The notes: generated by a model not told the origin, from the sequence alone. A stretch of 64,000 nt of DNA from Flavobacterium limnophilum (GCF_027111315.2 NZ_CP114289.2:1674001-1738000); one strand, 5' to 3'. Positions 43,799 to 53,153 are shown, numbered from the stretch's first letter. Program-made: numbers and translations.

Positions 43799-44130
43799 TG
43801 TGGTGCAATTTGTGTTATAGAGTTCATTAAATATTTTAAATTTTATTAATATGAAAATCAAAACCACATTAACCAATATGCCATGTCATTAAAAAACATT
43901 AGGTCAAATAGATTTAAAATCTTGCTTTACAGCATTAAATAGAATAAAAAAACTTCAATTTTTGTAACATTAACAATAATACGAACAGGATTCGGTCATT
44001 ATTAATAATTGTAACGGAAGTTCTAATAGGCTGTTCCCTTATTTTAAAAAAGCTGGTAAAAAAAATTTAACAACAATTATTTTAGCCATAAAATATTAAT
44101 TTGAAAATTAATCTTAATATTATTGAACTT

Positions 44131-44160
44131 ATAGTACTATTTTAACAAAATACTATAGTA
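44131..44160. promoter_or_regulatory. Twin 10-bp palindromes
   Basis: ATAGTACTAT (44131-44140) and TACTATAGTA (44151-44160) are each perfect palindromes, with centres 20 bp (about two helix turns) apart. This would suit side-by-side binding of a dimeric regulator upstream of GH31. Confidence 0.4.
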
Positions 44161-44418
44161 TATCAACCTAAACAATTAGTTTAAATCCATTTAATAATCA
44201 ACAAGAAACTCTTGCCTTTTGGAGATATTGATTGTTACAAATTCTACTAAAAATAGTAATGCTCGAAAAAAATAAAGATTTGCAATTTTTGGAAAAAGAG
44301 TCAAAATAATTGTAATGCTATTCTAACCAATGAACCGTTTACCAAAATAATGTCCCGGGTGTTTTTGAAAATATTGATTTGTTTATACATTTTAATGAAA
44401 TCAATTTGGAATTTATAA

Positions 44419-44449
44419 CTGCCGATAAGCGCAATCGGCATATCGGCAG
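44419..44449. promoter_or_regulatory. Mutually exclusive hairpins
   Basis: CTGCCGATA (44419-44427) pairs perfectly with TATCGGCAG (44441-44449). GCCGAT (44421-44426) can instead pair with ATCGGC (44434-44439). It is GC-rich against an AT-rich background. Confidence 0.45.
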
Positions 44450-44521
44450 CATAAATTATTTTAAACTTTTTTGAATGATGTCACTCAAAAAAGGATGCTT
44501 TTTTATATATAAATTTAAAAT

Positions 44522-44569
44522 AAAGCATTGGGATTAGATACTGTTTAAGCAAACTTTTCCCAATACTTT
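44522..44569 (-). terminator. Hairpin after the SusCD-SGBP unit
   Basis: Arms of 12 bp (44522-44533 and 44558-44569) with one G-T pair and a 24-nt loop, 12 bp past the lipoprotein stop; the minus strand then reads ATTTTAAATTT. It is a weak terminator or 3' stabilising hairpin. Confidence 0.5.
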
Positions 44570-44581
44570 TCTGTGTTTTTT

Positions 44582-45454
44582 TTAAGACTTTGGTATTAAA
44601 TGATAAATAAGCACTTGACCATCAGCCCTAACAGCTGCATAGCTCAAGGTAGTGGCGGTAAGTTCGTATAATCTCACATTCGAAAAGGTGAAAGAAGTAC
44701 TGTAATCTCCGTTCATGTGCAACATTTCCAAATTACCGTTGAAAATAATTCGATCATCAGTAAATTTAGGCGTTTGGCTATAACTGTAAGTCCCTGTTTT
44801 GGTAGTTTGCGCCGTGCTTCCAGTAGTTGTGGAAGTTTGTTTTATGGTCACATTGTAACCGCCATTCAAATCGAAAGTGATTTCTCCCCATTCTTTATTT
44901 TCAAAACCAGCCCATGAAATGTCTGAAAAATTGGGATACCAGTTCCAATCACCCGAACCCGGTACTGCGCCATAAATAGCGTCCATTGCCGAGCTATGCA
45001 CATTGGTTCCCACGAACTCGATTGGCGCAACCATGTTGAGTTTCCAAGTTTTTCCTGCCACGCCATTGGTAAGCATGGCCCATCTAGGATCGCTAAACAA
45101 ACTGTTGTCGTTTTGCAAAACCTTGACAACCACGCTGGATGATACTGAACCTCCTCTTGCAAATGCCGTGAAATTAACGGTATATGTTCCTGCAAAAGGC
45201 ATTGAAATAGTGGTTTCATTCAGGTTGGAATGTCCTAACTCATTGCCTTTCGAATCAGAATAGCTCCAATACGGGATAACCTCCGGAGTCATATTTTTTA
45301 GCACCAATTTATTACCTGTTACAACTGCCGAATATTTAAGATCTGAAGACGTAAGCGTCATCGAAGGAAGGCTATAACGGTCTTCAACTGGTTCGCATGA
45401 AAACAAGGAACCAAGTGCAAGTATAATTATTAATTTTAAAAATATATTTTTCAT
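44582..45454 (-). CDS. Surface glycan-binding lipoprotein (SusE-position, PKD-like)
   Basis: About 290 residues; ATG at 45454 chosen, with 45460 two codons earlier as an alternative. Lipoprotein signal with LGSLFSCEP (Cys near 20). A PKD/Ig-like domain (about 35-115, with YWSYSDSKGNELGHS and GTYTVNFTAFARGG) is followed by a beta domain rich in Trp and Tyr (KTWKLNMVAP, GDWNWYPNFSDISWAG). It has no hydrolase motif. It directly follows susD, where surface glycan-binding proteins are encoded. Xyloglucan binding is inferred. Confidence 0.82.
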   Translation of the reverse strand: MKNIFLKLIIILALGSLFSCEPVEDRYSLPSMTLTSSDLKYSAVVTGNKLVLKNMTPEVIPYWSYSDSKGNELGHSNLNETTISMPFAGTYTVNFTAFARGGSVSSSVVVKVLQNDNSLFSDPRWAMLTNGVAGKTWKLNMVAPIEFVGTNVHSSAMDAIYGAVPGSGDWNWYPNFSDISWAGFENKEWGEITFDLNGGYNVTIKQTSTTTGSTAQTTKTGTYSYSQTPKFTDDRIIFNGNLEMLHMNGDYSTSFTFSNVRLYELTATTLSYAAVRADGQVLIYHLIPKS

Positions 45455-45475
45455 AATCATTAGTTTTTTAGTTAA

Positions 45476-47053
45476 TTACCAACCCGGGTTTTGTGACATC
45501 GCTCCATTAGAAAGTACGATTTGAGATTGTGGCAATGGAAACCAGCCCAATGTTTCTGTCCTGAAAGTGACGTTAAATTGAGAATCGCTACCCACATTGT
45601 CAATTGCAGCTTTGGCAACGGCCGTACCTTGTCTGATTAAATCGAAATAACGGTTTCCTTCTAAAGCCAATTCCAAACGACGCTCATTCATGATTGCCGT
45701 TTTGGAAACTGCCACGCGGTTGATTACACTTTGATAAGCCCTGTCACGCACTCTATCCAGACAAGTTTGGGCAAACCCAGCATTGGTACCTAAATTAAGC
45801 TCGGCAGCCATCAAGAGCACATCCGAAAAACGAATTACGGCAACATCTTGGTAGTTGTCTATTTGGAAATTTCCTCCATTGGCTTCGACAATGGCTTTTC
45901 CGGCAGCATCGGTAATTGGACAATATTTTTTCCAGGCATAACCAGTATATTGACGTTGGTCTCTGGCTTGAGGATCAAAATTCAATCCTTCACCCGCAAA
46001 ATTGATTATTGTGGCATCTCTACGAGTATCACCTGCCTCATAAGCGGCATACAATTTTGGGTTAACCGTGGCGCCACCCCATCCTGTACCATAACGACCT
46101 ATGTTTCCTCCACGTGGTGCAATCAGCACTTGAAAACGGTTTCCTTCGTGCAAATTCCAGTCTCCTTTACCCGAACCATTCAATCGAATGGACCAAACCA
46201 TTTCGGTATTGTCTTCACCGGCAAAATTCTCAAGAGAAGCGGCCAGCCATAAGCGAGAATAATTAGAAACCAATCCGTGTCCACTGTTATTAACGGCATC
46301 ATTTACGTAGGTTACCGCTTGCGCTTTGGTAACAACACCTGCTAAATCTGCTTTTTTATAATAATCTGTGTAGAACAAGAATGTTCTGGCGATATAAGCC
46401 TCGGCAGCCCATTTGGTGATACGTCCAAAATTGGCGTTTCCAGGTTTGGAGTAATTATCGGTTCCCAAATTATCTGCAGCAAATTTTAAATCGTTGGCAA
46501 TTAAAGCATAAGTAACTTCTGGAGCAACTCTTGGAGCATACAATTCATCAGCACTAACAGGATGATCCAATGCCACGATATCGCCAAACATTTTAGCCAA
46601 TTGAAAGTGGAAATGGGCTCTCAAGAAACGGGCTTCGGCTTCATATCTTGTTTTAAGTGCCGTATCGGTCCCCCAGTTTACTTTGTCAAGGTTTGCCAAT
46701 AAAATATTGGCTCTGTAAATTCCTTGGTAAGGCGTTTTCCAAGCAGGGCTGTTCATGTCTTTATTGGAAACATACAAGAAACGATCCCATTCTATATCCA
46801 CTTGGGCATCAGCCGTTCCGTAACCTCCAAAACAATTGTCGGAAGCTTGTTCGCTTACCAATAAAGGACAGCCATACTCGTCACGTTGCAATATGTCATA
46901 CACTGCAATAAGTCCTTCGTAGGCATCAGTTGGTGTTTTATAAAAATTCTCGGCCACTTTTTCAGTATAAGGTTCTTTCTCCAAAAAATCGGCAGAACAT
47001 GCCCCTAATACAAATAGACTCGAAACAGCAAATAGTTTTATATATTTTTTCAT
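45476..47053 (-). CDS. SusD/RagB-family glycan-binding lipoprotein
   Basis: About 525 residues from the ATG at 47053 (a second in-frame ATG is at 47062). Lipoprotein signal (MKKYIKLFAVSSLFVLGACS). The N-terminal part (FLEKEPYTEKVAENFYKTPTDA) and TPR-like helices, then RFSDVLLMAAELNLG, the NERRLELALEGNRYFDLIRQG motif and the ending WFPLPQSQIVLSNG...NPGW, are diagnostic. It forms the lid over the SusC transporter encoded 12 bp upstream and captures oligosaccharides. Confidence 0.95.
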   Translation of the reverse strand: MKKYIKLFAVSSLFVLGACSADFLEKEPYTEKVAENFYKTPTDAYEGLIAVYDILQRDEYGCPLLVSEQASDNCFGGYGTADAQVDIEWDRFLYVSNKDMNSPAWKTPYQGIYRANILLANLDKVNWGTDTALKTRYEAEARFLRAHFHFQLAKMFGDIVALDHPVSADELYAPRVAPEVTYALIANDLKFAADNLGTDNYSKPGNANFGRITKWAAEAYIARTFLFYTDYYKKADLAGVVTKAQAVTYVNDAVNNSGHGLVSNYSRLWLAASLENFAGEDNTEMVWSIRLNGSGKGDWNLHEGNRFQVLIAPRGGNIGRYGTGWGGATVNPKLYAAYEAGDTRRDATIINFAGEGLNFDPQARDQRQYTGYAWKKYCPITDAAGKAIVEANGGNFQIDNYQDVAVIRFSDVLLMAAELNLGTNAGFAQTCLDRVRDRAYQSVINRVAVSKTAIMNERRLELALEGNRYFDLIRQGTAVAKAAIDNVGSDSQFNVTFRTETLGWFPLPQSQIVLSNGAMSQNPGW

Positions 47054-47065
47054 TGGTATCATTTT

Positions 47066-50000
47066 TTAAAAGTTAACATTTAGACCTAACATATATGTCC
47101 TAGGCTGTGGATAGTATCCCACATCGATGCCTTTGGCCCATGATTGGTTTACGTTTCCGAATCCAATTTCAGGATCCATTCCCTGGTAGTTGGTAAATGT
47201 GAATAAATTGTTGGCCGCCACATACAATCTAAATTTGCTGAAGAAGCTAAGACTAGTGGTTAATTTTGTGATGTCACAACCCAAAGTAATCGACTTGATT
47301 CTAAAGAAATCTGCATTTTGAACATACAAATCAGAGAATTTGGTATAATTTCCATTGGCATCTGTACCATAGGTAACTCTTGGAATGCTGTTTGAAGTTC
47401 CTTCCGTCGTCCATCTGTTCAAGATACTTGTAGTGTAATTATTGTAAGGACGGGTATAATCATGTACTCCAAAAACATTTTGGCTTCCTGCCACACCATA
47501 AGTGTACATGGAGAAATCAAACGCTTTATAAGTCACTTCCATATTAAATCCATAAGTAAAATCTGGATTGGGATCACCAATTTTAGTTTTGTCGTTGGCA
47601 TCAATTTTACCATTCCCGTCTAAGTCCACGAAACGAACGTCTCCAGGCACGGCATTCGGTTGAACAGAAGTAAGCTCTGATGCATTTTGAAAAATTCCGT
47701 CCGTTTTTAATCCGTAGAAATAACCTATTGGTTGTCCTACTTCTACCCTGTTTAACTCATCTATCCCTTGAAACAACAAGTTGGTCTCTCCATGAATAAT
47801 TCCTTCTGAATTGGCAATTTTAATTACTTCATTATCGTTGAAAGAAGCGTTACCATTTACAGAGAAAGTCCAATCATTGCCAAAATTGGTTCTGTAACCC
47901 AAAGCAAATTCCAATCCTTTGTTTCTAATGTCTCCACCGTTGATGTATGGCGCGGCAGCTCCAGCAATATCGGGCACTGCGGCTTGTACCAACCAATCTT
48001 TGGTGGTTTTGTTGTAGTAGTCAAAAGTAAAAGTCAATGAAGACAACAAAGTAAGATCGAAACCTAAATCCAATTGTTCTGAAGCTTCCCATTTCAAATC
48101 TGGATTGGCGATGGCATCTGGACTGGATCCTACTTGCAATGTTTCATCGGTTGTACCAAAATGATACGATTTATCATAAGAGCTTATGGTTGACATATAA
48201 GCAAATTGTCTAATTTGATCATTTCCGTTTTGTCCCCAACTACCTCTAATTTTAAGATTGGTTACCACTTTATTTTCTGGAAAAAAGTCTTCTTTTTCCA
48301 CATTCCAACCGGCAGAAAATGCAGGAAAAATAGCATATTTGTTGTTCGGTCCAAAATTGGAAGAACCGTCTCTACGAATCGTGGCCGAGAACAAATATTT
48401 GTTGTTGTAATCGTATAATATACGTCCAAAATAAGACTGCATGGCATAATCACTGCGACCTCCATAAACCGTGTTTGAAGTTTGGTCTGTGGCATTGCTC
48501 AAATAAGCGTGTGCAAAATCATCAAAATTCAAATCTTTGCCGGTGGCTCCCATATATTCGGATTTGTTTTCTTTGGCCGAAGTACCTACCAACACATCAA
48601 AGTGATGGGTATCATTGATAGACGCTTTGTATTGCAAGGTGTTTTCAAACAACCAACCCAATCCTTTACCCGAAGCTTGGGTAACGCTTGAAACAGTGGT
48701 GTTGTTATTGGAAGAAAGATTATATACAGGCGTAAATCTACGTTCAGCACTATCATTAATATCAACCCCAAAACTGGTCCTGAATGTAAAGTTTTTCAAG
48801 AATTTTGCTTCCGCAAAAATATTGCCCACATAACGATCGTATTTGTTTTCGTTGAAATTGTTGTAATACATTGATCCAAGTGGGTTGCTAATATCGGCAG
48901 CGATAGTGGAATGGGCAAAATCCCCATTGGCATCATAAGCTGGGTCAATTGGTGCTGCATTCAAAAATCCCCTGATGCTGTTGCTGTAAATTCCATCATC
49001 GGAAACACCGCTGCCTTCAATATTGGCAAAAGTAAAATTTTCTCCAATTTTCAAATGATCTTTGATAATTTCGGAAGTTGAATTCACCGTAAAAGTGACA
49101 CGACCATATTTAGACTGGTTTGTATTGCTTCCAATAAGTCCGTCTTGACCATAATAAGACAATCCCGTGGCAATAGTCGATTTTTCACTTCCTCCTGTAA
49201 TCAATAAAGAGTGATTTTGTTTCATGGCACCTTCATTAAACAAATCGTCTTGCCAATTATGATCCGGAAAAGCCGCTATTTGCGCTGGAGTGTACAATGG
49301 AGTATAACCTGAATTCACGCGTGATTCATTGATGATTGTGGTGTACTCTTTTGTGTTCAATAAATCCAATCTTTTGGCTACTTCTTGAAATCCGGTGTAA
49401 GAGCTCAACGATATGTTCATTTTGCCTTCTTTTCCTTTTTTGGTCGTAACCAATACAACACCATTGGCTGCCCTGGCTCCATAAATAGAAGAGGCGGCGG
49501 CATCTTTCAAAATATCAACTCTATCGATTGAGGAAGGATCCAAATAACCAATTCCATTGTCAACTACAACACCATCTACCACATAGAGTGGCGAATTGTT
49601 TCCTGCCGTACCCACACCACGAATGTTGATTACCATGCCTGCTCCCGGTTGTCCCGAAGTGGAAGTAACACTCACACCCGAACTTTGTCCTTGCAACGCA
49701 TTCACTACGTCACCGCTGGCTACAGCCTGCAAATCCTTGGCAGAAACCACTGAGGTAGCCGCCGTGGAAACTTTCTTTTTCTGGGAACCATACCCTATCA
49801 CGACAACTTCTTTAAGATCGGCCGTTTCCATTTCCAACACCACATTGATTGAAGTTCGGCCTTTTACAGGAATAAGCTGGGTAGTGTAACCCACATAACT
49901 GATTTTCAATACTGCCTGCGAATCTGCAGTGATTTGGAATTTACCTTCAAAATCTGTTTTTGTGCTTTTAGTAGTTCCATCTACCGTAACACTGGCTCCT

Positions 50001-50479
50001 GAAATAGGCATTCCATCGCTGCTCGATACTATTTTTCCGTTTACCGTAATATCGCCCACTACATTTTCAACTAGGTCATTTGGAACTTCTGCTTCTGTAA
50101 ATCCCACTTTTTTGATGCTTTCTTTTTGCAGAACAATTTGGTTGCTTACTTCGGTAAAACCAATATTTAATGGTTTCAAGATTCGAGTAAGAACAATGGA
50201 CAGGGATTCATTATTGGCAACTATGCTCACTTTTTCGTTTAATTGCGTCATTCTTGAATTATACGAGAACTTGACATGCGCCGTCTCCTCGAGTTTGGAT
50301 AATGCATTGTCTAAGTTCATGTTGGTAACTTTTATCGTCACTTTTGTACTCAATTTCCCTTGTGCTTTCACGCCATTGGCCATGGTAACAGTTGAAAATA
50401 CAAATGCTAAGACAAATTGGAATAATGTTATTTTCATAATTCGAATGAGTAATCGTTGTTTAACAACAGGTTTTTTCAT
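47066..50479 (-). CDS. SusC/RagA TonB-dependent transporter with STN signalling domain
   Basis: 1137 residues. After the signal peptide there is a secretin/TonB short N-terminal (STN) domain (about 45-120: LDNALSKLEETAHVKFSYNS). A carboxypeptidase-regulatory-like domain (about 145-225: VNGKIVSSSDGMPISGASVT) follows, then the plug (GDVVNALQGQSSGVSV, NIRGVGTAGNNSPLYVVDGV) and the beta-barrel ending YMLGLNVNF. The STN domain marks a transporter that signals to a FecR anti-sigma factor, which is encoded upstream. It should import xyloglucan oligosaccharides across the outer membrane. It starts the susC-susD-lipoprotein unit. Confidence 0.95.
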   Translation of the reverse strand: MKKPVVKQRLLIRIMKITLFQFVLAFVFSTVTMANGVKAQGKLSTKVTIKVTNMNLDNALSKLEETAHVKFSYNSRMTQLNEKVSIVANNESLSIVLTRILKPLNIGFTEVSNQIVLQKESIKKVGFTEAEVPNDLVENVVGDITVNGKIVSSSDGMPISGASVTVDGTTKSTKTDFEGKFQITADSQAVLKISYVGYTTQLIPVKGRTSINVVLEMETADLKEVVVIGYGSQKKKVSTAATSVVSAKDLQAVASGDVVNALQGQSSGVSVTSTSGQPGAGMVINIRGVGTAGNNSPLYVVDGVVVDNGIGYLDPSSIDRVDILKDAAASSIYGARAANGVVLVTTKKGKEGKMNISLSSYTGFQEVAKRLDLLNTKEYTTIINESRVNSGYTPLYTPAQIAAFPDHNWQDDLFNEGAMKQNHSLLITGGSEKSTIATGLSYYGQDGLIGSNTNQSKYGRVTFTVNSTSEIIKDHLKIGENFTFANIEGSGVSDDGIYSNSIRGFLNAAPIDPAYDANGDFAHSTIAADISNPLGSMYYNNFNENKYDRYVGNIFAEAKFLKNFTFRTSFGVDINDSAERRFTPVYNLSSNNNTTVSSVTQASGKGLGWLFENTLQYKASINDTHHFDVLVGTSAKENKSEYMGATGKDLNFDDFAHAYLSNATDQTSNTVYGGRSDYAMQSYFGRILYDYNNKYLFSATIRRDGSSNFGPNNKYAIFPAFSAGWNVEKEDFFPENKVVTNLKIRGSWGQNGNDQIRQFAYMSTISSYDKSYHFGTTDETLQVGSSPDAIANPDLKWEASEQLDLGFDLTLLSSLTFTFDYYNKTTKDWLVQAAVPDIAGAAAPYINGGDIRNKGLEFALGYRTNFGNDWTFSVNGNASFNDNEVIKIANSEGIIHGETNLLFQGIDELNRVEVGQPIGYFYGLKTDGIFQNASELTSVQPNAVPGDVRFVDLDGNGKIDANDKTKIGDPNPDFTYGFNMEVTYKAFDFSMYTYGVAGSQNVFGVHDYTRPYNNYTTSILNRWTTEGTSNSIPRVTYGTDANGNYTKFSDLYVQNADFFRIKSITLGCDITKLTTSLSFFSKFRLYVAANNLFTFTNYQGMDPEIGFGNVNQSWAKGIDVGYYPQPRTYMLGLNVNF

Positions 50480-50530
50480 AATTTTGGTTTGTTTTGATTA
50501 ATACTATTAGTTGGGTATTCTGGAAACAAC

Positions 50531-50605
50531 ACAAATCACTCTTTACAGAGAGTAATTTGATTTCTTTAGGCGTCGAATATGTTACAGCATTTCGACGCTT
50601 TTTTT
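50531..50605. other. Hairpin pair between fecR and susC
   Basis: An 8-bp perfect hairpin, GCGTCGAA/TTCGACGC (50570-50577, 50591-50598), is followed on the plus strand by seven T. A second, imperfect one lies near 50532-50556 (AAATCACTCT/AGAGAGTAATTT). The genes are on the minus strand, so the T-run faces the wrong way for a normal terminator. Confidence 0.55.
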
Positions 50606-50636
50606 ATGCATTTAATTTCACATAGGCAAACAAGGT

Positions 50637-51755
50637 TTAGTTACATCCATTGGACAAGATTATAATTTGGTTACCGTTCATTATATAACTGGAATCATTT
50701 CCTATAGATTTACAGATGATTTTAAGTTTTTCTGGAAGAGGTTGGTCGCTCAAGGAGGTTGTTAGATGACAATCTTTCAATTTATCTTTTGGAAAATCAA
50801 TATCAACCAAATAGGCTTGCTCAATGGTCTTGAAGATTTGTTCCAAAGGAATGTCCGTAAATTCAAAACTCAATTGCTCAATAGTGCTGCTTACCATACG
50901 AGACAAGGATTCGTCTTGGGTAATGTCGGTGATTTTCTTGAAACTAAGATTTTCTCGGGTGAATCGCAAGGCCTGATTGGGCAATAAAGCCACTTCCTCG
51001 TCTTTTATGCTTCTAATCAATTGGTTGGATCTCACTTTCACCACTCCGGTTCTAACGAGTACCTCAATGCTTGGCTCATTGGCATAAGCCTTTATCCTGA
51101 AACTGGTTCCCACGACTTTGGTAACAATTTCGTTGGCAAATACATAAAATGGTTTCTCGGGATTCTTGCTGATTTCAAAAAAACCTTCCCCCGATAGATA
51201 TACTTTTCTGTCATTGCCGTTGAAAATTTTGGGATAACTCAATTTAGACTTGGGCTGAAGCAAAACGGAACTGCCATCAGACAAGGTTATGATTTGTGGC
51301 TTGCTTGAATTATTGGTTTGTTCGACAAGGCCTCCATCATTGCCGTCAATAAGCGTTGCATAATTTACGGAAGCGTGACCAGATACAAAGTAATTAGTGT
51401 ACATCAAACCTGAAATCAAGCCAAAAAGAAAAACAGCGGCAACTCCCCTAAACCACGAATTTTGCCATAGTTTTACCACGGATTTTTTAGCCGATTTCTC
51501 GCCGGCAATTTTCTGGTCGATTTTCAACCAAGTGGATTGCAGGGCCAATTCAATGTCTGTCGGCGTTAAACTGTCTTGGGGAACTTTCATGGCCAATAGC
51601 CACAAACGGGCTTCCTCTACCAGTTTGGCTCTTTGGGGATTTTCCAGAGTCCATTCTTCCCAACCTTGTTGATCGTCTTTCGTACGCACCCAGATTTGGA
51701 ACGAAGGGTCGTCTAAAAAATCTTCTATCTCTGTATAATTGTTACGTTGTCGCAT
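50637..51755 (-). CDS. FecR-type anti-sigma factor
   Basis: 372 residues. The N-terminal cytoplasmic part (about 1-95) would bind the sigma factor. One membrane segment (FRGVAAVFLFGLISGLMYTN) follows near 98-118. The periplasmic FecR domain has ITLSDGSSVLLQPKSKLSYP and GEGFFEISKNPEKPFYVFAN, and the C-terminal DUF4974-like domain has LEQIFKTIEQAYLVDIDF. It receives the signal from the STN domain of SusC and controls the sigma factor encoded 78 bp upstream. ATG start at 51755. Confidence 0.94.
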   Translation of the reverse strand: MRQRNNYTEIEDFLDDPSFQIWVRTKDDQQGWEEWTLENPQRAKLVEEARLWLLAMKVPQDSLTPTDIELALQSTWLKIDQKIAGEKSAKKSVVKLWQNSWFRGVAAVFLFGLISGLMYTNYFVSGHASVNYATLIDGNDGGLVEQTNNSSKPQIITLSDGSSVLLQPKSKLSYPKIFNGNDRKVYLSGEGFFEISKNPEKPFYVFANEIVTKVVGTSFRIKAYANEPSIEVLVRTGVVKVRSNQLIRSIKDEEVALLPNQALRFTRENLSFKKITDITQDESLSRMVSSTIEQLSFEFTDIPLEQIFKTIEQAYLVDIDFPKDKLKDCHLTTSLSDQPLPEKLKIICKSIGNDSSYIMNGNQIIILSNGCN

Positions 51756-51833
51756 TAAAAAAAGGATTACTCTTATATAGAGGCCACTTTTTTTATTGCA
51801 TACTCACTAAAATGCAATTATTTTTTTATTATG

Positions 51834-52451
51834 CTAAAAAAAATGAATTAAAAACAGCGATAATGATATATCCAGCGGGATATTACCTTTCCATTCTTTG
51901 CGAAGATGCAACAAAGCGCGATGTAGTAAATTGTTGGCCGATTGGTAATTAACGTTCAATATCTCGGCAATTTGCTCCACGGAAAGTCCTTGATGGTAGC
52001 GAAGATATAATGCTTCTTTTTGTCGTCCGGGCAAGTCGTTCAACAATTTGTTAAGAAAAGCTACTTTGGAAGCCAATGCCTCATCTAAAATAAGCTGGTG
52101 CTCGACGGAATAATCAAATAAAAATTTAACGGAATCCATCGAAGTGGTTTGACGAAAAATATGATCCCGCTCCTGAAGTCTTGCAATACGCTTGCGAACA
52201 CAGGACAACAAATAGGCTTTCACCACGACAACATCATTTAACGATTGTCTATAAACCCAAATATCGGTAAAGACGTCTTGCACGCAATCTTGCACTATTT
52301 CGCAATTAGGAGAAAGTGAATTTCCATATTGAACCAAATTCCCGTAATATTTTTTGAAAAGTATTGAAAAAGCCCTTTCGTCACCCATTTTAAGATCGTT
52401 CCAAAGTGTGGAATCGTCAATCCTGTCGGTATGCAATGTGGAGTTTTTCAA
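51834..52451 (-). CDS. ECF sigma factor (FecI-like)
   Basis: 205 residues with region 2 (GDERAFSILFKKYYGNLVQY, VQDCVQDVFTDIWVYRQS) and region 4 (LPGRQKEALYLRYHQGLSVEQIAEILN, then VNYQSANNLLHRALLHLRK). The frame with the full region 2 starts at a TTG (52451); an ATG at 52388 (MGDERAFS) would cut the usual leading helix. An in-frame stop lies upstream with no ATG between. It would direct RNA polymerase to the SusCD promoter when released by FecR. No good housekeeping promoter match was found upstream. Confidence 0.93.
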   Translation of the reverse strand: MKNSTLHTDRIDDSTLWNDLKMGDERAFSILFKKYYGNLVQYGNSLSPNCEIVQDCVQDVFTDIWVYRQSLNDVVVVKAYLLSCVRKRIARLQERDHIFRQTTSMDSVKFLFDYSVEHQLILDEALASKVAFLNKLLNDLPGRQKEALYLRYHQGLSVEQIAEILNVNYQSANNLLHRALLHLRKEWKGNIPLDISLSLFLIHFF

Positions 52452-52845
52452 GTTTAATGGATTAAAATTACATTATTTTTACAGTACAAAAACATCTGGG
52501 ATTAGGACACTATTTTATGGCATAATCATGGCTTTACAACTAAGCCTCCAAACCAAATACCTCACAATAATAAACTTTATATTTTGAATTAACAAAATTT
52601 TAAGGATAAAAAATTAACAATCTACAATTAATATCTATTTTTTTTACGCATTAGCACAAAATAAAGCAACTTCGCTACATAAAACATTTTTTGTTGATTT
52701 CAAGAAAAAAAAAGAAGTAAATACCTTTTAAGGGCTTGTCTGTTCTGGATTCTAAAACAAAAAATTCAAAAAACTGCCTTTCAAAAAACTTTTGGGCAAA
52801 AAAAAGGACCCGTTTTCACGAATCCTTTTTTATTGGAGAATCAAT
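52452..52845. other. Gene-free AT-rich stretch upstream of the sigma factor gene
   Basis: I see no protein-like frame. It must hold the minus-strand promoter of the sigma factor gene, although no clear TAnnTTTG was found, and it ends with the terminator of the small membrane protein gene at 52797-52830. Confidence 0.5.
52797..52830 (-). terminator. Terminator of the small membrane protein gene
   Basis: AAAAAGGA/TCCTTTTT arms around a 14-nt partly paired loop, with A and T runs at both ends, 16 bp beyond the stop at 52846. Confidence 0.65.
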
Positions 52846-53010
52846 CTAAACTGATTCTTTCTTTTTTGCTCTCTTTTCTTTATATGCTTCCCAAGTTGCT
52901 CCACCTACCCAATAGGATACGAAACCAACCAAGAAAAACATCAACCAGAATCCTATGGTAAGGACGGTCAAGAAAAGTAAAAAGCCTAAGTACTGTTGAA
53001 ATTCAAACAT
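52846..53010 (-). CDS. Small single-pass or hairpin membrane protein
   Basis: 54 residues from the ATG at 53010 (MFEFQQYLGFLLFLTVLTIG); a longer frame to 53040 adds ten residues. A hydrophobic stretch covers about residues 8-38 (one long or two short membrane segments), then WEAYKEKRAKKKESV gives a positively charged tail that should stay in the cytoplasm. It has its own terminator and faces away from fumC. Family unknown to me; it looks like a conserved flavobacterial small protein. Confidence 0.7.
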   Translation of the reverse strand: MFEFQQYLGFLLFLTVLTIGFWLMFFLVGFVSYWVGGATWEAYKEKRAKKKESV

Positions 53011-53153
53011 GTTTTCCGGAATTTTTGAATGTAGCGACAAATGTATGTTTAAAATTTTTTCTTACCAATAAAATAACGGATAAAATTTTTTAAAAACAGA
53101 AGTAATTTGTAATTTTAGAAACATTTGAATTCCAATTCTTTAGCGATTACCAT

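Larger units (their letters stand above)
43799..44581. other. 783-bp gene-free regulatory stretch in the xyloglucan locus
   Basis: No coding frame is convincing. The stretch holds a terminator-like hairpin after the glycan-binding lipoprotein (44522-44569), an overlapping set of alternative hairpins (44419-44449), and two 10-bp palindromes exactly 20 bp apart (44131-44160). No clean TAnnTTTG was found upstream of GH31, so the glycosidase promoter may depend on an activator. Confidence 0.55.
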
